This document shows positions 24,405 to 29,835 of a DNA stretch of 29,835 nucleotides, in pieces. The stretch is from Bacteroidales bacterium UBA5548 (GTDB lineage Bacteria; Bacteroidota; Bacteroidia; Bacteroidales; UBA932), in NCBI GenBank assembly GCA_002425935.1, contig DINE01000028.1, positions 1-29,835 on the forward strand. Reading direction: 5' to 3'. Made by a program: the position numbers and the translations under genes. How positions within the stretch are numbered: position 1 is the first letter of the stretch; every line of letters starts with the position of its first letter. The notes beneath the pieces were generated by a model that saw only the letters and a list, made by a program, of their open reading frames with translations, was not told the origin of the DNA and did no database searches.

Positions 24405-25658
24405 ATGAAGAGAATATTTCTATTTGCACTGATTTTCACCCTTCTCTCCTGCAGATCGGAAAGAGGTGATGAAACAGCAACTTTGGAGACAGAAGTTGCT
24501 CAAGATGAGGTTTATGAATTTGGATTTCCGATATCGGAATTTGAGTCTGAAGAGGGTCAGATTAAACGTGGGGAGTTCTTTACAAATCTGATGACATCTC
24601 TGGGCGTTCCACAGCCCGATATCTACTCGCTGACTCAGGCGTCAAGAGGAGTTTTTGATCTGCGTAGAATAAAAGTGGGCAACAGTTATAAGGCATTCTA
24701 CACAAAAGAGGAGGAGAGGAGGCTTGCATACCTTGTATATGAAGATACCAAGACATCATTTGTCACTTTTGGAGTTCACGACTCAATCATTGTCAGAGTA
24801 TCGGAGAGAGAGGTTGAGAGCAGAATGAAGATAGCAACAGTAACAATCAATTCATCTTTATGGAACGATGTCCTGAGAGCAGGTTACAATCCGCTGTTAG
24901 CTTTGAGATTATCCGATATTTACGCATGGTCAATCGACTTTTTCGGACTCAGAAAGGGGGATTCGTTCGTGGCCATTTACGAAGAGCTGTATGTAGGAGA
25001 TAAATTTTTCGATATAGGTACAGTACATGGCGCCTACTTTACACATGCAGGCAGGGAGTACGACGCATATAGATTTATTCAGGATGAGGTGGCTCAGTAC
25101 TGGAATGACAAAGGTGAGAATCTGAGAAAGGCATTTTTAAAGGCCCCATTAAGTTTTTCCCGCATATCGTCCGGATTTACCTATTCACGCAGGCATCCTG
25201 TAACCAGAATTGTAAGGCCTCATACCGGGGTTGATTATGCTGCCCCAAGAGGAACCCCTGTTATGAGTATCGGAGATGGTGTTGTTGTTCAGAGAGGTTA
25301 TGCAGGTGCGGGTGGCAATACTGTGAAAATCAAGCATAACTCAACATACACAACAGCATATCTGCACCTTCACAACTATGCAAAGGGGCTGACAGTTGGT
25401 AAAAGGGTAAGACAGGGCGAGGTAATAGGCTATGTGGGTAGTACAGGCCTTTCAACGGGGCCGCACCTTGATTTCAGAGTATGGAAAAACGGAACTCCGA
25501 TTAACCCTCTTACCATGGAGGCACCTCCAGCCGATCCAATCAAAAAGGCGAGTGCAGAGTCATTCAGAGAGGCCGTAAACAAGGTTAAAACAATGCGCGA
25601 CTCTCTTATTTCTGTAAGTTATGTCGACTCAATGGTTATGAAATTGGGAAAGAGATAA
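24405..25658 (+). CDS. M23 family (LytM-type) peptidoglycan endopeptidase lipoprotein
   Basis: A 417-residue predicted lipoprotein. A hydrophobic signal ends in TLLSC with lipidation at Cys16. A long N-terminal region (about 35-245) resembles that of periplasmic M23 endopeptidases acting on peptide crosslinks. The C-terminal LytM domain (about 255-370) shows HTGVD (His273, Asp277), YLHLH (His321) and GPHLDFRVW (His354). In the last motif the usual HxH is HxD, so Asp356 replaces the third zinc ligand. It is transcribed divergently from mraZ across 141 bp, fitting a role in wall growth or daughter separation. The start is fixed by the signal peptide. Confidence 0.88.
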   Translation: MKRIFLFALIFTLLSCRSERGDETATLETEVAQDEVYEFGFPISEFESEEGQIKRGEFFTNLMTSLGVPQPDIYSLTQASRGVFDLRRIKVGNSYKAFYTKEEERRLAYLVYEDTKTSFVTFGVHDSIIVRVSEREVESRMKIATVTINSSLWNDVLRAGYNPLLALRLSDIYAWSIDFFGLRKGDSFVAIYEELYVGDKFFDIGTVHGAYFTHAGREYDAYRFIQDEVAQYWNDKGENLRKAFLKAPLSFSRISSGFTYSRRHPVTRIVRPHTGVDYAAPRGTPVMSIGDGVVVQRGYAGAGGNTVKIKHNSTYTTAYLHLHNYAKGLTVGKRVRQGEVIGYVGSTGLSTGPHLDFRVWKNGTPINPLTMEAPPADPIKKASAESFREAVNKVKTMRDSLISVSYVDSMVMKLGKR

Positions 25659-25674
25659 TATGGTATTATCTTTG
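25643..25674 (+). promoter_or_regulatory. Predicted promoter of ettA
   Basis: ATTG (25643-25646), 20 bases, then a perfect TATCTTTG (25667-25674). The promoter overlaps the end of the M23 peptidase gene. The expected leader of about 13-16 bases is A-rich (AAATAAATAAAAAATG), typical for Bacteroidota translation starts without Shine-Dalgarno pairing. Confidence 0.6.
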
Positions 25675-25693
25675 CCGCGTAAATAAATAAAAA

Positions 25694-27370
25694 ATGGCGG
25701 ACGAAAAGATAATTTTTTCCATGAACGGAGTCGGTAAAATATTGCCGACCAATAATAAAGCAATTCTTAAAGACATTTACCTCTCCTTTTTTTACGGAGC
25801 AAAAATTGGTATTATAGGTCTTAACGGATCGGGTAAATCAACTTTGCTCAAAATTATAGCAGGGGTTGAAAAATCATATCAGGGCGAAGTAGTTTGGGCG
25901 CCCGGTTATAAAGTGGGCTATCTTGAGCAGGAGCCACAACTTGACGAAAGCAAAACGGTTCTTGACATCGTTAAAGAGGGCGCACACGAAGTTGTGGATC
26001 TTCTCCGACAGTACGAAGAGGTGAACGCAAAGTTTGCTGAGCCGATGGACGATGACGAAATGGCTAAACTGATTGATCTGCAGGGAGAGTTAACCGACAA
26101 AATTGAACACCTAAACGGCTGGGATATAGATTCTAAGCTTGAAAAGGCTATGGATGCACTACAGTGCCCCGATCCGGATGCTCTTGTCAAACATCTTAGC
26201 GGAGGTGAAAAGCGCAGAATAGCACTCTGCAGACTTCTGCTGCAGGAGCCCGATGTTCTTCTTCTTGACGAGCCAACCAACCACCTTGATACAGAGAGTA
26301 TTCAGTGGCTTGAGGCTCACCTTCAGCAGTATAAGGGAACAGTTATTGCTGTTACTCACGACCGTTACTTCCTTGACAATGTTGCTGGATGGATTCTTGA
26401 GCTTGACAGAGGCGAGGGAATTCCCTGGAAAGGTAACTACACTTCATGGCTCGATCAGAAGTCCACTAGGCTTGCACAGGAAGAGAAGCAGGAGAGTAAG
26501 AGAAGAAAGACACTCGAGCGTGAGCTGGAGTGGGTGAGGATGGCCCCTAAAGCACGTCAGGCAAAATCAAAAGCCCGTCTGTCGGCATATGAAAAACTCC
26601 TTAACGAGGATGGCAGATCCAAAGAGGAGAGGCTGGAAATCTTCATACCCAACGGACCAAGACTGGGTGATAAGGTTATTGAAGCTTCAGGAGTGGTAAA
26701 GGGTTTCGGAGACAGAATCCTGTTCGAAGATATGAACTTTAAGCTTCCTCCTGCAGGTATTGTTGGAGTGATAGGGCCAAACGGTGCAGGAAAGACAACT
26801 CTTTTCAGACTGATAATGGGGATGGAGAAGGCAGATGCCGGCACCTTTGCGGTTGGAGAGACTGTTAAGATAGCCTATGTTGACCAGCAGCACAGATCGA
26901 TAGACCCTGACAAAAGTGTCTATGAGACAATTTCACAGAACTCAGAATTTGTAAAACTTGGAAACAAAGAGGTGAATGCCAGAGCCTATGTTTCACGATT
27001 CAACTTCTCGGGAGCCGATCAGGAGAAGATGTGCGGGATACTATCCGGCGGTGAGAGAAACAGGCTTCACCTTGCACTCACGCTAAAGGAGGAGGCCAAT
27101 GTACTGCTGCTTGACGAACCTACCAATGACGTTGATGTTAACACAATAAGGGCACTTGAAGAGGGTCTTGAGAACTTTGCAGGCTGCGCCGTAATCATCT
27201 CTCACGACAGATGGTTCCTCGACAGAATTGCAACCCACATTCTTGCCTTTGAAGGAGACTCCAAAACATACTTCTTTGAAGGAAGCTACTCAGAATATGA
27301 AGAGAATAAAAAGAGAAGATTGGGTGATATTACCCCAAAACGATTCAAGTACAAAAAACTGACACGCTAA
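25694..27370 (+). CDS. ettA: Energy-dependent translational throttle protein EttA (ABC-F)
   Basis: An ABC-F ATPase that binds the ribosomal E-site and, in E. coli, couples the first elongation step to the ATP/ADP ratio. Two ABC domains are complete. The first has Walker A GLNGSGKST (42-50), signature LSGGEKRR (168-175) and Walker B LLLDEPTNHLD. The second has GPNGAGKTT (361-369), LSGGERNR (450-457) and LLLDEPTNDVD. An arm insertion lies at about 95-138, and the interdomain linker (about 241-320) is rich in Arg/Lys. Length 558 and the C-terminal FKYKKLTR match EttA. Its stop codon overlaps that of uup. Confidence 0.93.
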   Translation: MADEKIIFSMNGVGKILPTNNKAILKDIYLSFFYGAKIGIIGLNGSGKSTLLKIIAGVEKSYQGEVVWAPGYKVGYLEQEPQLDESKTVLDIVKEGAHEVVDLLRQYEEVNAKFAEPMDDDEMAKLIDLQGELTDKIEHLNGWDIDSKLEKAMDALQCPDPDALVKHLSGGEKRRIALCRLLLQEPDVLLLDEPTNHLDTESIQWLEAHLQQYKGTVIAVTHDRYFLDNVAGWILELDRGEGIPWKGNYTSWLDQKSTRLAQEEKQESKRRKTLERELEWVRMAPKARQAKSKARLSAYEKLLNEDGRSKEERLEIFIPNGPRLGDKVIEASGVVKGFGDRILFEDMNFKLPPAGIVGVIGPNGAGKTTLFRLIMGMEKADAGTFAVGETVKIAYVDQQHRSIDPDKSVYETISQNSEFVKLGNKEVNARAYVSRFNFSGADQEKMCGILSGGERNRLHLALTLKEEANVLLLDEPTNDVDVNTIRALEEGLENFAGCAVIISHDRWFLDRIATHILAFEGDSKTYFFEGSYSEYEENKKRRLGDITPKRFKYKKLTR

Positions 27371-29262
27371 CTGTTTCTCTCAGCAAGTTCGATCCACCTC
27401 TCACCGGCAATTTCAAGCTCTCTGAGAAGATCGGCAAATCTGGCAGAGGCCTTAATAAGTTCGTCAGAGGACATACTTCCCGAATTAAGAGCAGTCTCAA
27501 GGCTGCTCTTTTCGTTTTCCAGCTGAGAGATCTGCTGCTCAAGACTCTCCAGCTCCCTCTTCTCCTTAAAGGATAACTTCACCTTTCCACCCGGTTCGGG
27601 CAGATTTTTCTGAACCTCTCTCTGCGCACTCAAACTCTCCTCTTTTGCAACCCTCTCTTTTTGAATCTCATGACGCTCCAGCTCGCGGATCATCTCTCTG
27701 TATTCAGAGTATTTACCCACATAATCCTTAATAACGCCGTTGCCCTCAAAAACAAACAGGTGCTGAGCAATTTTGTCAAGAAAATACCTGTCGTGAGTTA
27801 CCACAATCACACACCCGCTAAATGACTCAAGGTACTCTTCGAGTACATTTAAGCTCATGATATCAAGATCGTTGGTGGGTTCGTCGAGAATAAGAAAATT
27901 GGGACTTTTCATTAGCACGGTTACAAGATAGAGTCTTCTTCTCTCTCCTCCGCTAAGAGTCCCTATCTTATTGTAGTGCATATTGTGTGGAAATAGAAAG
28001 CGATTCAGAAACGCTGTTACAGGAATTGTATTACCGTCAGAGAGAGTAACAACCTCTGCGAACTTTCTTACAGCCTCAATAACAGTCTCTTCAGGGTCAA
28101 ACTCAAGGCCGTTTTGTCTGTAATACCCAAATACTATTGTCTCACCCAAATCCCTCTCTCCGGAATCCTGTTTAATTGCTCCGGTTAAAACCTCAAGAAA
28201 TGTAGTTTTACCAACTCCGTTTGGCCCTACAAGACCGATCTTCTCACCCCTGGCAAAGTTGTATGTAAAACTGTCGATGGTTTTATAATCACCATAGGAG
28301 TGTGATAAATTTTTACAATGGATTATCTTTTTCCCAAGACGAGAAGTAGCGACATCTATACTTATGTTCTTCTCTCGTGTTCCCTTCTCTGCCCTCTCCT
28401 TTAGCTCATAAAATGCATTTATCCTGTACTTTGCCTTTGTGGCCCTTGCCTGGGGCATTCTTCGCATCCAGTCAAGCTCCCCCCTCAGAAGATTTTTAGC
28501 CCTCTCTGTTTCGGTGTTAAAATTCTCTATCCGCTGCTCCCTCTTCTCCAGAAAATAGGAGTAGTTGCCGTTATATGTATAAAGTGCGCCGTTTTCGAGC
28601 TCAATAATTTTGTTGCAAACCCTGTCAAGAAAATATCTGTCGTGAGTAACCATCAAAATTGTTGCTTTGCCTCTTTTGAGGTACTCTTCCAGATATTCTG
28701 TAATATCAAGGTCAAGATGGTTAGTTGGCTCATCAAGAAGAATAAGATCAGACTCTGCAATCATCATCTTGGCAAGGGCCACCCTCTTTCTCTGGCCACC
28801 CGAAAGTTCACCCATTTTATTATTGAGCCCATCTATCTTTAACCCTGTAAGAATCTGTTTTATACGTAATTCATACTGCCACCCGTTTAGGTGATCCATA
28901 TCGTGAATTGCCTCCTGCAACTCCTTTTGAGTCCCGGACAGCAAAGCCTTTTCGTAGCGGGCAACTGCAGCTGATGTCTCATCGGAAGAGATATAGACCT
29001 CCTGAAAAACAGTTCTCTCCGGATTGAACTCAGGCTCTTGTTCCAGCCATGCAACTCCCGTATTGGAAAAGAGTTTTACACTCCCCCCTTTTTCAGAGGT
29101 ATCTTTTCCTGCAAGTATCTTTAAAAGAGAGCTTTTACCACTCCCATTTGGAGCAATCAAAGCCACCTTTTCTCCCTCGTTAATATTAAGATCCAGATTC
29201 TCAAAAAGAACCTTTGTTCCGTAACTTTTGGATAGTTTTTCTGCCTGTAGTACCGATGCCAT
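27367..29262 (-). CDS. uup: ABC-F ATPase, Uup-like
   Basis: A second ABC-F protein of 631 residues. Seen: Walker A APNGSGKSS (37-45), signature LSGGQRKR (153-160), Walker B LILLDEPTNHLD; then GPNGVGKTT (346-354), LSGGERRR (436-443), LILDEPTNDLD. The C-terminal 100 residues (about 530-631) are charged and predicted coiled coil, including LESLEQQISQLENEKSSLE. This matches the Uup C-terminal domain that binds DNA and is absent in EttA. Uup is linked to transposon excision, branched DNA and ribosome function. The N-terminal pattern fixes the start at 29262, which leaves only four bases between the -7 box and ATG. The 3' end overlaps ettA by four bases. Confidence 0.9.
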   Translation of the reverse strand: MASVLQAEKLSKSYGTKVLFENLDLNINEGEKVALIAPNGSGKSSLLKILAGKDTSEKGGSVKLFSNTGVAWLEQEPEFNPERTVFQEVYISSDETSAAVARYEKALLSGTQKELQEAIHDMDHLNGWQYELRIKQILTGLKIDGLNNKMGELSGGQRKRVALAKMMIAESDLILLDEPTNHLDLDITEYLEEYLKRGKATILMVTHDRYFLDRVCNKIIELENGALYTYNGNYSYFLEKREQRIENFNTETERAKNLLRGELDWMRRMPQARATKAKYRINAFYELKERAEKGTREKNISIDVATSRLGKKIIHCKNLSHSYGDYKTIDSFTYNFARGEKIGLVGPNGVGKTTFLEVLTGAIKQDSGERDLGETIVFGYYRQNGLEFDPEETVIEAVRKFAEVVTLSDGNTIPVTAFLNRFLFPHNMHYNKIGTLSGGERRRLYLVTVLMKSPNFLILDEPTNDLDIMSLNVLEEYLESFSGCVIVVTHDRYFLDKIAQHLFVFEGNGVIKDYVGKYSEYREMIRELERHEIQKERVAKEESLSAQREVQKNLPEPGGKVKLSFKEKRELESLEQQISQLENEKSSLETALNSGSMSSDELIKASARFADLLRELEIAGERWIELAERNS

Positions 29263-29438
29263 ACTGCAAAGGTAAGCAGTGCCCCGCTCTGCACCAAAAC
29301 TAGCTCACCTAAATGTCTCGATCATTTTAAAAATTTGTTAATATTTTTTTGCCATTTTTAGTTAATTATTTGGTTAATTGGATTTTAATCGATATTTTCA
29401 CAATTATATTTCTCTGTAAATCCCAACTCTATTACGAT
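29263..29438. other. Divergent intergenic region between uup and the propeller gene
   Basis: The left 40 bases hold the uup promoter. The right 120 bases are very AT-rich with two GTTAATT copies near 29361 and 29373. No gene, hairpin terminator or RNA is recognised. It probably contains the promoter of the gene at 29439, but only imperfect boxes are visible. Confidence 0.5.
29267..29298 (-). promoter_or_regulatory. Predicted promoter of uup
   Basis: On the minus strand TTTG (29295-29298), exactly 20 bases, then TACCTTTG (29267-29274): a full match to the Bacteroidota consensus. Only CAGT separates the -7 box from the uup ATG, so the mRNA is expected to be leaderless or nearly so. Confidence 0.7.
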
Positions 29439-29835
29439 ATGCAAAAACTCATTTTTTGTTTATTAATTATTACGACTGCTGCCTGCCGGAACAGTAGTGA
29501 TAACCAGCCAAAAGATTTGAGAATAATAGACGTTGAAGGCGGAGTAGGTAAGGGTAGGGTGTTGAAATTGTCTGAGATAGCTGAGTCGATTGAATATATT
29601 CCGCTTGAGACAAATAGTGAAGCTGTTGTTGGAAAAATATTCTTTGACAGGATTTTCTACGAGAAAGATCATTTTTATCTTATGGAAAGAAGTAGATCTA
29701 TAATCATTTATGACAGTTGTGGCCAATATATAAACAAAATCAGTAAATATGGGAGAGGACATCAAGAGTATGATGCAGTGCTTACAGTGGATATTGATTT
29801 GAAAACAGGCAACATTTCTGTTTTGACTTATAATA
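29439..29835 (+). CDS. 6-bladed beta-propeller lipoprotein, 3' end outside window
   Basis: 132 codons are visible before the right edge. The protein begins with a hydrophobic signal and a lipobox ITTAAC (Cys16), then a short polar stretch. Next comes a segment with LSEIAESIEYIPLETNSEAVVGKI, typical of the first blade of Bacteroidales 6-bladed beta-propeller lipoproteins (BF3164/DUF4934 type). FFDRIFYEKDHFYL, IIIYDSCGQYINKI and GRGHQEYDAV follow, the repeated strand and turn pattern of these propellers. Such proteins are abundant in Bacteroidales, often near polysaccharide or peptide utilisation genes; the role is unknown. It is divergent from uup and apparently unrelated to the housekeeping genes at left. 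Confidence 0.75.
   Translation, partial: MQKLIFCLLIITTAACRNSSDNQPKDLRIIDVEGGVGKGRVLKLSEIAESIEYIPLETNSEAVVGKIFFDRIFYEKDHFYLMERSRSIIIYDSCGQYINKISKYGRGHQEYDAVLTVDIDLKTGNISVLTYN

Noticed and set aside
29369..29412. Possible promoters of the propeller gene: TTTG-N20-TATTTTCA, or TATATTTC at 29405
   Set aside because: The first has two mismatches in the -7 box, the second lacks a -33 element. In such AT-rich sequence both are easily found by chance.
1..29835. Search for mobile elements, CRISPR arrays, tRNA and rRNA genes
   Set aside because: No transposase or integrase motif, no regularly spaced repeat longer than the mraZ array, and no cloverleaf or rRNA-like sequence was seen; gaps between genes are nearly all under 180 bases.

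Overview
The window looks like a chromosomal housekeeping region of a member of Bacteroidota, most probably order Bacteroidales. The evidence is the promoter type (TTTG near -33 with TAnnTTTG near -7), the general lack of Shine-Dalgarno sequences, MraY with a large insertion, FtsZ with a long linker and an extra tail, FtsI with a C-terminal PASTA domain, and a 6-bladed beta-propeller lipoprotein at the right edge. The DNA is moderately AT-rich, with heavy use of AGA/AGG and GAG codons. Genus cannot be fixed from the sequence alone. I see no mobile element, tRNA, rRNA, CRISPR array or phage gene.

Left part (1-5336, minus strand): two short operons. dprA-tatD-ansA encodes DNA uptake/recombination, a metal-dependent hydrolase and a cytoplasmic asparaginase (cut by the window edge). 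rpiB-truB-queA encodes a pentose-phosphate isomerase and two tRNA-modifying enzymes, and ends in a hairpin terminator. Plus strand 5409-7593: a WbpE-like sugar aminotransferase and a GalE-type epimerase form a nucleotide-sugar pair. It converges on gltX, and the two coding ends overlap by 33 bp.

Centre (7561-24263, minus strand): a compact division and cell wall (dcw) cluster in the order mraZ-rsmH-ftsL-ftsI-murE-mraY-murD-ftsW-murG-murC-ftsQ-ftsA-ftsZ, followed after a single base by gltX. It makes lipid I and lipid II (MurE, MurD, MraY, MurG, MurC), polymerises and crosslinks glycan (FtsW, FtsI) and builds the Z-ring (FtsA, FtsZ, FtsQ, FtsL). murF and ddl are not present. MurE carries the DNPR motif, so the stem peptide should contain meso-diaminopimelate. 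Upstream of mraZ is a set of four TG(G/T)AA units at exact 10-bp spacing overlapping the predicted promoter, which fits autoregulation by MraZ. ftsZ has its own predicted promoter inside the end of ftsA.

Right part (24405-29835): an M23 endopeptidase lipoprotein and the ABC-F ribosomal factor EttA on plus, the ABC-F factor Uup on minus (stop codons of ettA and uup overlap), then the start of a 6-bladed beta-propeller lipoprotein on plus.

I did not find a clearly new system. The points most worth a second look are regulatory: the MraZ-type operator array, a group of promoters sitting 4-5 bases from their start codons (ftsZ, uup, rpiB) that predict leaderless mRNAs, the two convergent gene pairs with overlapping ends, and conserved-residue changes in QueA and the M23 peptidase.
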